A stretch of DNA of 64,000 nucleotides from Paenarthrobacter aurescens. Its GTDB lineage: Bacteria; Actinomycetota; Actinomycetes; Actinomycetales; Micrococcaceae. The stretch lies in contig NZ_CP157456.1 of the NCBI RefSeq assembly GCF_041549525.1, positions 1 to 64,000 on the forward strand. Direction: 5' to 3'. Both the position numbers and the translations under genes were made by a program. Positions 39,338 through 48,145 of the stretch are shown here, piece by piece. How positions within the stretch are numbered: position 1 is the stretch's first letter; each line of letters opens with the position of its first letter. The notes under the pieces are model-generated. The model did not search any database and was not told the origin of the DNA. It saw nothing but the letters and a program-made list of their open reading frames with translations.

Positions 39338-39892
39338 TCAGCTCGGTGTGGGGGTTGGGACTCCGGCTGCGCGTTCAGCTTCCCTGAGGGCGTCGGCGAG
39401 GCGCTCGACGGCGGCGCGGTAGTCGGTCCCGGCCGTCACCCTGCAGTACTCGGCCTCCCGCATGGCCCGTGTTAGCGCCGCTGTTTCGGCAGTCCTGACG
39501 TCCGTCATGGCGGGGAAATCGATGGTCCGCGCGGGATCGAGCTCATACCTCTGCCATTGCTCCATGAGGTTCCGGTGGCGTGCGGCGTCGTCCAAAAAAC
39601 CGGCACGACGCCGGGGCTCAGCTGCGTGGATACGCTCCACTTTGCGGATGCCCAGCAGTGTTCCTGCCGCAGTAGCGACGCCGACGAAAACCATGATGAG
39701 CCCGGCCGGAGCCCAGTGCACGGCAGGGACGATGATGGCGGGCGTCACCACCACCAGCCCGCCAAAGACATCCCAGAAGAGGCCGTCCGGCTCCGGGCCC
39801 CGGCCGTGGGTCAGTTTCCTGTGCAGGACATATGTGGTTGCTGCGGTTGCGAGAACCAGAGCTACACCCCACAGGAGCATCATGGCGGGCAT
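39338..39892 (-). CDS. Membrane protein of unknown function
   Basis: A 184-aa protein with three hydrophobic segments near the N-terminus (MMLLWGVALVLATAATTYVL; FGGLVVVTPAIIVPAVHW; AGLIMVFVGVATAAGTLL). A charged soluble region with long helices follows (QWQRYELDPARTIDFPAMTDVRTAETAALTRAMREAE in segments), ending TPTPS. ATG 39892 is chosen because GGAGGTGG precedes it. I do not recognise the family. It is divergent from the VOC gene. Confidence 0.7.
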   Translation of the reverse strand: MPAMMLLWGVALVLATAATTYVLHRKLTHGRGPEPDGLFWDVFGGLVVVTPAIIVPAVHWAPAGLIMVFVGVATAAGTLLGIRKVERIHAAEPRRRAGFLDDAARHRNLMEQWQRYELDPARTIDFPAMTDVRTAETAALTRAMREAEYCRVTAGTDYRAAVERLADALREAERAAGVPTPTPS

Positions 39893-40007
39893 CGGACCAC
39901 CTCCAGGCGAATACGCTGCTTTGAACCCAGTATGCGCCAGTGCGTTCGTGGGCGCGAGGGTCTTTGTGGGGATCAGATTGTCTGACCCGGGGCGTAGCCT
40001 AGGCACC

Positions 40008-40391
40008 ATGAGACTGAAAATGTGCAGCATCCACGTCAAGGACCCCGCAGCAGCCCACGTCTTTTACACGGAAACGCTGGGCTTCGAGACCCTGATGGCC
40101 ATGCCCGAGTACAACCTGTTCATCATCAAGGACCCGGGCGCGGAGAACAGCACTTCGCCGGGGCTCCTGCTGGAACCCAGTGACAACCCCATCGCGTCCA
40201 ACTACATGAATGCCCTGCATGAGTCCGGCCTGGCTGCCATCACCTTCGGAGTGCCCGATGTCCAGGCAGAGTATGAGCGTCTGCTCGCCGCCGGTGTGAA
40301 GTTCCAGGGCGAACCGTCCGAGGATCCCTCGGGGGTCAGTGCAGTGTTCGACGACGGCTGCGGCAACTTCATCCAGCTCCACCAGGACTGA
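40008..40391 (+). CDS. VOC/glyoxalase family protein
   Basis: A 127-aa vicinal-oxygen-chelate protein with a single betaalphabetabetabeta pair (MCSIHVKDPAAAHVFYTETLGF and VSAVFDDGCGNFIQLHQD). The usual second metal ligand region is present (DGCGNFIQL). Substrate is unknown. The gene's last 15 bases and the following DNA form a 21-bp tandem duplication (copies at 40377 and 40398), so the stop codon lies inside the repeat. Confidence 0.85.
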   Translation: MRLKMCSIHVKDPAAAHVFYTETLGFETLMAMPEYNLFIIKDPGAENSTSPGLLLEPSDNPIASNYMNALHESGLAAITFGVPDVQAEYERLLAAGVKFQGEPSEDPSGVSAVFDDGCGNFIQLHQD

Positions 40392-40423
40392 GCCCCACTC
40401 CACCAGGACTGAGCCTTAAACAG

Positions 40424-40455
40424 TTGTGGCCGGGATCCGTTGATCCCGGCCACAA
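40424..40455. terminator. Bidirectional terminator
   Basis: Perfect 14-bp hairpin TTGTGGCCGGGATC, loop CGTT, and complement, between the VOC gene and the DUF5997 gene that converge on it. Confidence 0.85.
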
Positions 40456-40466
40456 CACGCTAAAAC

Positions 40467-40916
40467 TTACGCGTGGTCGCGCTTTGAAGTCTTCGGAGCA
40501 TCGCGCTTTGCAGCAGCGTTGTCCCGGGCTTCCTTCGTGGCGGCCTTCTTGGCGGCTTCATCCTTGACGCGCTGCGCTTCGGAACGTACTGCAGCATGCG
40601 TGGCTCGCTCGGTGACCAGCCACTGCGGCGGTGCCTGCAGCAGCTCGGTGATTTCCGCCGTCGTGAGTGCATCCTCAACGCCGCCGCGGGCGAGGCCACT
40701 GATGGAGATGTTGAGCTTGTGCGCGACTACCGGGCGCGGGTGCGGGCCGTTGCGGCGCAGCTCCACCAGCCACTCCGGCGGGTTGGCCTGAAGTTCTGCG
40801 AATTCTTCACGGGAGATGGACGAATCCTGGAACTCCTGGGGTGTCGCGGGCAGGTAGATGCCGAGTTTCTTGGCAACGGTTGCCGGCTTCATGGACTGGG
40901 AGTTGGAGGACGTCAT
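40467..40916 (-). CDS. DUF5997 family protein
   Basis: A 149-aa protein with two similar modules (EFAELQANPPEWLVELRRNGPHPRPVVA and EITELLQAPPQWLVTERATHAA in segments), each with a PPxWLV core, then a Lys/Ala-rich helical tail. This matches the actinobacterial DUF5997 family as I recall it; function unknown. It is divergent from the LysR-effector-domain gene, 33 bp away. Confidence 0.78.
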   Translation of the reverse strand: MTSSNSQSMKPATVAKKLGIYLPATPQEFQDSSISREEFAELQANPPEWLVELRRNGPHPRPVVAHKLNISISGLARGGVEDALTTAEITELLQAPPQWLVTERATHAAVRSEAQRVKDEAAKKAATKEARDNAAAKRDAPKTSKRDHA

Positions 40917-40949
40917 GCTTCAAGGGTATCTGGCCGGTACTGTGAGTGT

Positions 40950-41675
40950 GTGCCAGACGCTGAAGAATCCGCCGAAACAACCGAACCCCTAGCCGGTCTC
41001 CGCTTCGCCTATGTGGCCGGTGTGACGCCTGGGAAGTGGATACGGCGGTGGGAAGAACGGATGCCCCACTTCCCCTTGCACTCGTTCATGTCCGACGACG
41101 CCGCTCAAGTTTCGGTGTTGCGTGACGGTTTGGCTGACCTCAGCTTTGTTCGGTTGCCCGTGGACCGCGAGGGCCTGAACGTCATCCCCCTGTATGAAGA
41201 GCAGCCCGTCGTGGTGGCACCCAAAGGACACGAGATCTCAGTGTTTGAGGAAGTGGCACTGGATGATCTCGCCGAGGAAAACTTCCTGGACATCGACGAG
41301 ATGGGCGGGCCGGACATGGCCCTCCAGGTGGTTGCTTCCGGTGCAGGGCTGGCCATTCTGCCGATGTCCGTGGCGCGACACCTGAATGCTAAAGACACTG
41401 TCATGCGCCGCTTGACCGGGGCTCCCACCACTCAGATCGGCCTTGCCTGGATTGTTGGAAGCGACAGTCCAGTGATTGAAGAATTCATTGGCATAGTGCG
41501 TGGGCGGACAGCCCAGAGTTCACGCCAGCCTTCCGCCCAGCAGGAGAAGCCCAAGAAGGCACCCAAGCCGGATCGTCGCGGCGGAGGGCCCAAGAAGCCT
41601 GCGGTCGCGCAGCGCTACGCCCCGAATCCGGACAAGGGCCGCGGCAAGGGTTCCCGCAAAAAGGGCAAGCGCTGA
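40950..41675 (+). CDS. LysR-type substrate-binding domain protein without HTH
   Basis: A 241-aa protein. Residues about 15-190 are a LysR effector-binding fold (LRFAYVAGVTPGKWIRRWEERMP, DLSFVRLPVDREGLNVIPLYEEQPVVVAPKGHE, VVASGAGLAILPMSVARHL in segments). The usual N-terminal HTH is absent. A Lys/Arg/Gly/Pro-rich tail (KPKKAPKPDRRGGGPKKPA, then GRGKGSRKKGKR) follows. GTG 40950 is the only start that does not overlap DUF5997. The basic tail may contact nucleic acid (inference). Confidence 0.78.
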   Translation: MPDAEESAETTEPLAGLRFAYVAGVTPGKWIRRWEERMPHFPLHSFMSDDAAQVSVLRDGLADLSFVRLPVDREGLNVIPLYEEQPVVVAPKGHEISVFEEVALDDLAEENFLDIDEMGGPDMALQVVASGAGLAILPMSVARHLNAKDTVMRRLTGAPTTQIGLAWIVGSDSPVIEEFIGIVRGRTAQSSRQPSAQQEKPKKAPKPDRRGGGPKKPAVAQRYAPNPDKGRGKGSRKKGKR

Positions 41676-42374
41676 CTATTCGCCGTGGATGGCGGTTTGC
41701 TGCTGCTCTGAACGGTTGAGGTAGGCCAGGAGTAGGTCCCCGGCCCTTTCCAATTCCCCGGACTCCAACGCTGAGCAGATCTGCTCGTTTTCCTTCAGCC
41801 AATCACTGTAGAAGTGGGCGTTCATGGTGGCTTTGTGGAAGTAGAGCCGCATCTCGGCCAGGATCTGCGCCATGATCGTGTTCAAGCGGTTGCTCTCCGC
41901 GAGGGCCACAATTGCCCCATGGAAATGCTGGTTTGCGCTGCCCAGGCCTGCGTTGTCGTTGGCGGACTCTGCCCGCTTGCCTTCCTCGACGGCGGCCCTG
42001 ACGGCGGCGATCCGCTCCGGCGAACCACCCGCGCGGATTGAGCTGACCTCTATTGCCCGGCGAACCGTATAAACATCGTGGATGTCGCCTGCTTCGAGAG
42101 TGGCAACAAAGACACCCTTATTGGGCTGCCGGAGGAGCAGCCGCTCACCGGCAAGCTCGGCGAATGCTTCGCGGACGGTGTTCCGGGATACTCCCAGATC
42201 CTCGGCAATAGTGGCTTCGGTGAGTTTGGCACCCGGCACCAGGAAGCCCTCGGCCAATTGATAGCGCAGTTCCTCGGCAACTCTTTCAGCTACGGATGGA
42301 ACCCTCATCCGGACGCGAGCCCGGGCGCTATCAAGGCCAACGTGTTCGCTTTTTTCCTGATCTACACCGGCCAT
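41676..42374 (-). CDS. GntR family (FCD) transcriptional regulator
   Basis: A 232-aa regulator with a GntR HTH (LRYQLAEGFLVPGAKLTEATIAEDLGVSRNTVREAFAELAGERLL in segments) and an FCD effector domain (NQHFHGAIVALAESNRL and related helices). It is divergent from the pxp operon with a 23-bp palindrome between them, so it probably represses 5-oxoproline use. ATG 42374 or ATG 42308 (MRVPSVAERV) may be the start. Confidence 0.88.
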   Translation of the reverse strand: MAGVDQEKSEHVGLDSARARVRMRVPSVAERVAEELRYQLAEGFLVPGAKLTEATIAEDLGVSRNTVREAFAELAGERLLLRQPNKGVFVATLEAGDIHDVYTVRRAIEVSSIRAGGSPERIAAVRAAVEEGKRAESANDNAGLGSANQHFHGAIVALAESNRLNTIMAQILAEMRLYFHKATMNAHFYSDWLKENEQICSALESGELERAGDLLLAYLNRSEQQQTAIHGE

Positions 42375-42410
42375 GACACCAAAATTACACGATTGCCGAA
42401 AATTAGGATC

Positions 42411-42433
42411 GCTGGATTGTTGAACAATCCAGC
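42411..42433. promoter_or_regulatory. GntR operator, 23-bp perfect palindrome
   Basis: GCTGGATTGTT (42411-42421), central G and its exact reverse complement (42423-42433), 50 bp before the pxpA ATG and 36 bp before the regulator. Confidence 0.75.
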
Positions 42434-42483
42434 AGATTGGTGCATCCTAGATGTAACGCACATCACGAGGCAGGGATCACATC

Positions 42484-43242
42484 ATGGCAATCATCGATCT
42501 GAACAGCGACGTCGGAGAGTCTTTCGGGCGCTGGACACTCGGTGATGACGCGGCCATGTTTGAGTCGGTGTCCAGTGCCAACGTTGCCTGCGGATTCCAC
42601 GCCGGTGACCCAAGCGTCATCCGCAGCACCTGCGAAAAGGCGGCCAAGGCCGGCGTCGTTATTGGCGCCCATGTTGGTTACCGCGACCTCGCGGGATTTG
42701 GCCGCCGCTTCATGGACATCGATCCCACGGAACTGGCTGACGACGTGGTGTATCAGATCGGGGCTCTCCAGGCCCTGGCGGCCACTACGGGAGCCCGTGT
42801 CCAGTACGTCAAGCCCCACGGTGGCCTCTACAACGCGATCGTGAAGCACACCGCACAGGCACGCGCCGTCGTCGATGCTGTGAAGTCGGTTGACCCCAAC
42901 CTTCCGATCCTTGGCCTCCCCGGTTCCGAGGTACTGCGTCTGGCGGAGGAAGCCGGCCTTCGGGGCGTTTCCGAGGCGTTCGCGGACCGAGCCTACAACC
43001 CGGACGGCACGCTGGTTTCCCGTTCACAACCGGGCGCCGTTCTCCACGATCCCGCCGAAGTGGCCCAACACGTCCTTCGGATGGCTACCGAACAAACCGT
43101 CAAAACCATTGACGGTTCCATCCTGAATATCCGCGCAGAGAGCATCTGCGTGCATGGTGACTCACCCGGAGCCGTTGCGATGGCAACCGCTGTGAAGTCC
43201 GCTCTGGGCGATGCCGGCGTTACCGTCGGCTCGTTCCTCTAG
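42484..43242 (+). CDS. pxpA: 5-oxoprolinase subunit A (LamB/YcsF family)
   Basis: A 252-aa protein with the family start [19 protein letters not shown] and motifs [25 protein letters not shown] (in segments), [10 protein letters not shown] and [10 protein letters not shown]. PxpA with PxpB and PxpC hydrolyses 5-oxoproline (pyroglutamate) to glutamate with ATP. It heads the operon with a transporter, the fused pxpBC and a biotin carboxylase. Confidence 0.93.
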   Translation: MAIIDLNSDVGESFGRWTLGDDAAMFESVSSANVACGFHAGDPSVIRSTCEKAAKAGVVIGAHVGYRDLAGFGRRFMDIDPTELADDVVYQIGALQALAATTGARVQYVKPHGGLYNAIVKHTAQARAVVDAVKSVDPNLPILGLPGSEVLRLAEEAGLRGVSEAFADRAYNPDGTLVSRSQPGAVLHDPAEVAQHVLRMATEQTVKTIDGSILNIRAESICVHGDSPGAVAMATAVKSALGDAGVTVGSFL

Positions 43243-43289
43243 CCCATCCCGGGCTCCCCGCACCATCCCTCATCCCCCCGGAGGACATC

Positions 43290-44639
43290 ATGACCAGCAC
43301 CAACAATGCAGCCAAGGCAGCGACAAGGAAGCCACCGCCCGGTGCCATTAAGGCGTACGTAGCCAGCCTCACCGGAACGTCGCTGGAGTACTACGACTTC
43401 GCTATCTACTCGGTGGCCTCGGCCCTGGTATTCCCCAAGATCTTCTTCCCGGGCAATGACGAATTTGTCGCGCTGCTGCTCTCCTTCTCAGCGTTCGCCG
43501 TGGGCTACCTTGCCCGTCCGATTGGTGGCGTCATCTTCGGCCGTCTTGGTGACAAGATCGGCCGTAAGTATGTCCTGGTGTTCACGCTCGTCCTGATCGG
43601 CGTGGCCACGGTCCTCATCGGTGCGCTGCCGGATTACTCAGTGATCGGCGTCGCGGCCCCCACCATTCTTGTTTTGCTGCGTTTGGCACAGGGCATTGGC
43701 GTGGGCGGCGAGTGGGGCGGTGCAGTGCTGCTGTCCAGTGAATTCGGCGACCCCAACAAGCGAGGCTTCTGGTCTTCCGCGGCCCAGATCGGCCCGCCGG
43801 CCGGCAACCTCATGGCCAACGGTGTTCTCGCCATTCTCGCCGCTTCCCTGAGTGAAGAGGCCTTCCTCTCCTGGGGCTGGCGCGTAGCCTTCCTGGCTTC
43901 CGCACTCCTGGTGGTCTTCGGTCTGATCATCCGGCTCAAGCTTGAGGAAACCCCTGTCTTCAAGGCCATCCAGGCCCACGGGGATCGCCCCAAGGCTCCC
44001 ATCAAGGAAGTGTTCACTACCCAGCCCAAGGCTTTGGTGGCAGCAGCGCTTTCCCGTGTTTGCCCTGACATCCTTTACGCGCTGTTCACCGTGTTTGTGG
44101 CGGTTTATGCCACCAAGGAACTGGGCATGACCACCGGCAACGTCCTGTCTGCCATCTTGATCGGCTCCGCATTCCAGCTCTTCCTGATCCCCGCGGCCGG
44201 GGCGCTGACGGACCGTTTCAACCGTCGCTGGGTTTACGGAATCGCGGCAGCTGCCACAGCTGCTTACATTCCCTTGTTCTTCCTGATGATCCAGGGCAAG
44301 TCCGTAGCCATGCTGACAGTCGGCACCGTGATCGGCCTGGCACTGCACGCTTTCATGTACGGCCCCCAGGCGGCCTTCATCACCGAGCAGTTCCCGGCCA
44401 GGCTCCGCTACGCCGGCAGCTCCCTGGCTTACACCCTGGCTGGCGTCATTGGTGGAGCCGTTGCTCCCATCATCTTCACCGCACTGTACGGCGCTGCGGG
44501 TGGTGGCTGGTACCTGATCGCCGTCTACATCCTGGTGGCCGCCGTTGTCACCATTGTGGGCATGCTCCTCGGCCGCGACCCCAAGCCGGAAGAAGATGTC
44601 CGACTCATGCAGGGGACGCACGCTCAGCCGGCGGCGTAA
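43290..44639 (+). CDS. MFS transporter, metabolite:H+ symporter (MHS) type
   Basis: A 449-aa polytopic protein of 12 helices with the MHS marks GTSLEYYDFAIYS, RLGDKIGRKY and ARPIGGVIFGR. It lies between pxpA and pxpBC, so its substrate is probably 5-oxoproline or a similar small acid (inference). A GGAGG RBS lies upstream of the ATG. Confidence 0.9.
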   Translation: MTSTNNAAKAATRKPPPGAIKAYVASLTGTSLEYYDFAIYSVASALVFPKIFFPGNDEFVALLLSFSAFAVGYLARPIGGVIFGRLGDKIGRKYVLVFTLVLIGVATVLIGALPDYSVIGVAAPTILVLLRLAQGIGVGGEWGGAVLLSSEFGDPNKRGFWSSAAQIGPPAGNLMANGVLAILAASLSEEAFLSWGWRVAFLASALLVVFGLIIRLKLEETPVFKAIQAHGDRPKAPIKEVFTTQPKALVAAALSRVCPDILYALFTVFVAVYATKELGMTTGNVLSAILIGSAFQLFLIPAAGALTDRFNRRWVYGIAAAATAAYIPLFFLMIQGKSVAMLTVGTVIGLALHAFMYGPQAAFITEQFPARLRYAGSSLAYTLAGVIGGAVAPIIFTALYGAAGGGWYLIAVYILVAAVVTIVGMLLGRDPKPEEDVRLMQGTHAQPAA

Positions 44640-44645
44640 CGAACA

Positions 44646-46298
44646 ATGGAAACCGTGATGCACACAGCCACAGCCAAGAGGGTTCGCTCCGTCAGGCCCG
44701 TCGGCACCCGCGCCGTGCTGGCCGAATTGGATGGCCTGCAGGATGTCCTCGCGCTGCAGGACATGCTCAACAAGTCCCCGCTTCCCGGCCAAGTGGACGT
44801 TCTCGCCGCCGCGGAGACGGTGATGGTGGTTGGCGAGTCCGCGGCCGCCACCCGCGCCATCGGCGCACGGCTCATGGAGTTGGAACTGTTTGCTCCGGAG
44901 GTCACTGACTCCGGGCTGGTGGTCATCGATACCGTGTACGACGGCGACGACCTCGCCGATGTCGCGGAGCTCACCGGACTGAGCCTGGAGGGCGTCGTCG
45001 CGGCGCACACGGGCCAGGTCTGGACCGTAGCCTTTGCCGGCTTCGCACCAGGCTTCGGTTACATGGTGGGTGAAAACGAGGCCCTCACGGTTCCACGGCG
45101 CTCTTCCCCGCGTACAGCCGTTCCTGCTGGTTCGGTGGCTCTCGGTGGACAGTATTCCGCGGTCTACCCCCGCCGGTCGCCGGGCGGTTGGCAGCTGATC
45201 GGCCGGACCGGCGCACGGATGTGGGATCTTGACCGTGCCCAGCCAGCACTTGTCCGCCCCGGGGATCGGGTTCAGTACCGCGCGGTCCGCGAGGTTGTGA
45301 CGGCTAGTGATTCTCCAGTGGGCGAACCTGACAAGGAGCACCACACTGAGTCCGGACTAAGGATTCTCAATCCGGGTGCACAGAGCCTGATCCAGGACCT
45401 CGGCCGCCGGGGTTACGGTCCATTGGGCGTCTCTGCCGCCGGGGCCCTGGACAGGGCTTCCCTGCGACGGGCCAACCGATTGGTGGGGAACGCTTCCTCA
45501 GCTGCGGCCATCGAATCCGTCAATGGCGGGCTCACCGTGGAAGCTGTAGGCGACCAAGTGATTGCTGTGACAGGTGCGCCGGTAGCGCTGACTGTCGGGT
45601 CGCCGTCGTGGGTTGAGTCCGACGACGGCGACGTCCGGTCGGGTGCGACGCGGACCGTCCCCATGGCCGCACCGTTCGCGTTGCTCGACGGCGAAGTGCT
45701 CACCTTGGGCGCTCCCGAGTCGGGGTTCCGGAACTACGTGGCGATCCGTGGCGGCGTTGATGTGCCGGAGGTCTTGGGTAGCCGCTCGGCGGACACCATG
45801 AGTGGAATCGGGCCGGCACCATTGGTCATCAGGCAGGTCCTCAAGGTCGGGCACCACACGGCGTCCACAGCGGTGGGGGCCCCCGAGCTGCAGCCCGACT
45901 TCCCCGGCACTGGCGTCACGGTACTGGACGTTGTCCCCGGGCCGCGTGCCGACTGGTTCAACCAAGACGCCCTGGATTCTCTCTGCGCGCAGGAGTGGCT
46001 GGTCACCCCGCAGTCCAACCGGGTGGGCATGCGTCTGGATGGCACACCGTTGAAGCGCACACGGGAAGGCGAACTCCCCAGCGAGGGGACCATGGCCGGT
46101 GCCCTGCAGATTCCGCCCGCCGGTTTGCCCGTCCTGTTCCTGGCCGATCACCCCATCACTGGCGGTTACCCGGTGATCGGAGTGGTTCGTGACGAACACC
46201 TTGATCTCGCCGCGCAGGTTCCCATTGGTGGAAAGATCCGCTTCCGGCTCGTCCCGGATTCCCCCAGCTTCACCACAACGAAGACCCCAGAGAAGTGA
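44646..46298 (+). CDS. 5-oxoprolinase subunits B and C, fused (PxpB-PxpC / KipI-KipA)
   Basis: A 550-aa fusion. Residues about 12-215 are the PxpB/allophanate-hydrolase-subunit-1 domain ([34 protein letters not shown] block). After a linker ([12 protein letters not shown]), residues about 240-545 are the PxpC/KipA domain ([38 protein letters not shown]). KipA-type domains are annotated as biotin-dependent carboxyltransferase-like. The fusion explains the absence of a separate pxpC. The biotin carboxylase follows after 7 bp. Start may be ATG 44646 or ATG 44658. Confidence 0.9.
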   Translation: METVMHTATAKRVRSVRPVGTRAVLAELDGLQDVLALQDMLNKSPLPGQVDVLAAAETVMVVGESAAATRAIGARLMELELFAPEVTDSGLVVIDTVYDGDDLADVAELTGLSLEGVVAAHTGQVWTVAFAGFAPGFGYMVGENEALTVPRRSSPRTAVPAGSVALGGQYSAVYPRRSPGGWQLIGRTGARMWDLDRAQPALVRPGDRVQYRAVREVVTASDSPVGEPDKEHHTESGLRILNPGAQSLIQDLGRRGYGPLGVSAAGALDRASLRRANRLVGNASSAAAIESVNGGLTVEAVGDQVIAVTGAPVALTVGSPSWVESDDGDVRSGATRTVPMAAPFALLDGEVLTLGAPESGFRNYVAIRGGVDVPEVLGSRSADTMSGIGPAPLVIRQVLKVGHHTASTAVGAPELQPDFPGTGVTVLDVVPGPRADWFNQDALDSLCAQEWLVTPQSNRVGMRLDGTPLKRTREGELPSEGTMAGALQIPPAGLPVLFLADHPITGGYPVIGVVRDEHLDLAAQVPIGGKIRFRLVPDSPSFTTTKTPEK

Positions 46299-46305
46299 GT
46301 ATTTG

Positions 46306-48066
46306 ATGCGCAAGGTCCTGATCGCGAACCGTGGCGAAATTGCCGTCCGCGTTGCCCGAGCCTGTGACGACGCTGGCATCCTGTCCGTCGCCGTCTACGC
46401 AGACATCGATGCCGATGCCATGCACGTTGGCGCTGCCGACGAAGCCTACAGCCTGGACGGAAACTCGCCGGCTGAGACGTACTTGAACATGGGAAAGCTG
46501 CTTGCCGTTGCGGAAAAGTCCGGCGCGGATGCCGTCCACCCCGGGTACGGTTTCCTGTCCGAGAATGCGGACTTTGCACAAGCAGTGCTCGACGCCGGAC
46601 TTGAGTGGATCGGTCCGTCACCGGAGTCGATTCGTCAGTTGGGCAACAAGATCACGGCCCGCGAAATCGCCGTCCGCGCCGGAGCTCCCTTGGTTGCGGG
46701 CAGTGATGGCCCCGTTTCCTCCGCCGCGGAGGCCCGGGCTTTTGCCGAGGAACATGGACTCCCGCTGGCCATTAAGGCTGCGTTTGGTGGTGGTGGCCGC
46801 GGATTGAAGGTGGTCCGGGAGCTCGCCGAGGTTGAGGAAGCGTTTGACTCCGCAGTCCGCGAAGCTGTTGCTGCCTTTGGCCGTGGCGAGTGCTTCGTGG
46901 AGCAGTACCTTGACCGCCCACGGCATGTGGAAGCCCAGATCGTTGCAGACAAACTCGGCAACGTGGTTGTGGTGGGCACCCGCGATTGCTCCCTCCAGCG
47001 CCGTCACCAGAAGCTGGTGGAAGAGGCTCCGGCTCCGTTCTTGAGCGATGAACAGCGGCAGCGAATCTACGAGGGCTCCAAGGCCATTGTTCGCGAAGCC
47101 GGCTACTACGGGGCCGGAACGGTGGAATTCCTGGTGTCCGCCGATGGCGCCGTGGCGTTCCTCGAGGTCAACACGCGCCTCCAGGTTGAGCATCCCATCA
47201 CAGAGGAAACTGCCGGGATTGACCTGGTGCAGGAGCAGTTCCGGATTGCCGCCGGTTTGCCGCTGAGCATCACCGAGGATCCGGTGGCGCGGGGTCATTC
47301 CTTTGAGTTCCGCATCAACGCCGAGGATGTGGGCCGCGGGTTCTTGCCGTCCCCGGGCACAGTAGCTTCTTTTGAGGCTCCTACAGGGCCGGGCATCCGA
47401 TTGGACACCGGAGTCCGGTCCGGCTCATACGTGGCGCCGCAGTTCGACTCCCTGTTGGCCAAACTCATCGTCACCGGAGCGGACAGGCAGCAGGCCCTGC
47501 GCCGTGCGCGCCGTGCCCTGGCCGAAATTAACATCACGGGGCTGGCCACTGTCCTGCCGTTCCACAGGGCTGTTCTGGAGTCCGAGGACTTCACCTCAGT
47601 TGCCGGCTTGAACATCCACACCCGCTGGATAGAGACCGACTTCGCAGACCAGATTCCCGTGGATCCCGAATACAGCGTGGTTGCTCCGGAAGGGAAGCGG
47701 CGGACCATCACCGTTGACGTGGACGGCAAACGCCTGGCTGTTGGACTTCCGGCAGACCTTTTGGATGGCTGGGCTCGATCCGGCCAAGGACTGCCGGCTG
47801 CCTCGGACGTGACGGGGCTGCCCGGCTCTGACACCAGTGCAGACTCACCAGCCGAGTCGGCCTTGGTCTCCAGCATGTCCGGCACAGTGGTGAAGTGGCT
47901 CGTTGAACCGGGCGCCAACGTAGCGGCAGGTGATCCTTTGGTGGTCCTGGAAGCCATGAAAATGGAAACCCAGGTCCCCGCCCATCGTGCAGGCACCCTC
48001 TCAGAGGTCCTGTCCGCGCCCGGCGGCGTGGTTACGGCCGGGGCTGTGCTGGCCCACATCGAGTAA
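46306..48066 (+). CDS. Biotin carboxylase fused to biotin carboxyl carrier domain
   Basis: A 586-aa AccC-type protein: biotin carboxylase (residues 1-445, [19 protein letters not shown], the glycine-rich [40 protein letters not shown]) followed by a spacer and a biotinyl domain with Lys552 in EAMKMET. Being the fourth gene after pxpA, the transporter and pxpBC, it may supply carboxybiotin to the KipA-like domain; alternatively it works with an acyl-CoA carboxyltransferase elsewhere. ATG 46306 is chosen since it gives [10 protein letters not shown]. Confidence 0.92.
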   Translation: MRKVLIANRGEIAVRVARACDDAGILSVAVYADIDADAMHVGAADEAYSLDGNSPAETYLNMGKLLAVAEKSGADAVHPGYGFLSENADFAQAVLDAGLEWIGPSPESIRQLGNKITAREIAVRAGAPLVAGSDGPVSSAAEARAFAEEHGLPLAIKAAFGGGGRGLKVVRELAEVEEAFDSAVREAVAAFGRGECFVEQYLDRPRHVEAQIVADKLGNVVVVGTRDCSLQRRHQKLVEEAPAPFLSDEQRQRIYEGSKAIVREAGYYGAGTVEFLVSADGAVAFLEVNTRLQVEHPITEETAGIDLVQEQFRIAAGLPLSITEDPVARGHSFEFRINAEDVGRGFLPSPGTVASFEAPTGPGIRLDTGVRSGSYVAPQFDSLLAKLIVTGADRQQALRRARRALAEINITGLATVLPFHRAVLESEDFTSVAGLNIHTRWIETDFADQIPVDPEYSVVAPEGKRRTITVDVDGKRLAVGLPADLLDGWARSGQGLPAASDVTGLPGSDTSADSPAESALVSSMSGTVVKWLVEPGANVAAGDPLVVLEAMKMETQVPAHRAGTLSEVLSAPGGVVTAGAVLAHIE

Positions 48067-48084
48067 GCCGCGCTCTTCCGTTGC

Positions 48085-48134
48085 CAACCCGCTTTTCCAT
48101 CGCTGCCCAGCAACGGAGAAGCGGGTTAGCGACG
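48085..48134. repeat. 50-bp dyad repeat, copy A
   Basis: Begins CAACCCGCTT and carries AAGCGGGTTAGCGACG at its end; the 9-bp arms flank a 24-bp centre. It lies between convergent genes. Copy B, of equal length and with arms at the same offsets, is at 63124-63173. Confidence 0.6.
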
Positions 48135-48145
48135 TGGTGCCAAGG

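Noticed and set aside
39973..39985. Short dyad TCAGA-TTG-TCTGA upstream of the VOC gene
   Set aside because: Five-base arms are expected by chance in a region of this size; no regulator gene is adjacent.
43638..45344. 568-codon open frame antisense to the MHS transporter and pxpBC
   Set aside because: It is rich in His, Gly and Asp as expected from reverse reading, and the sense genes are certain.
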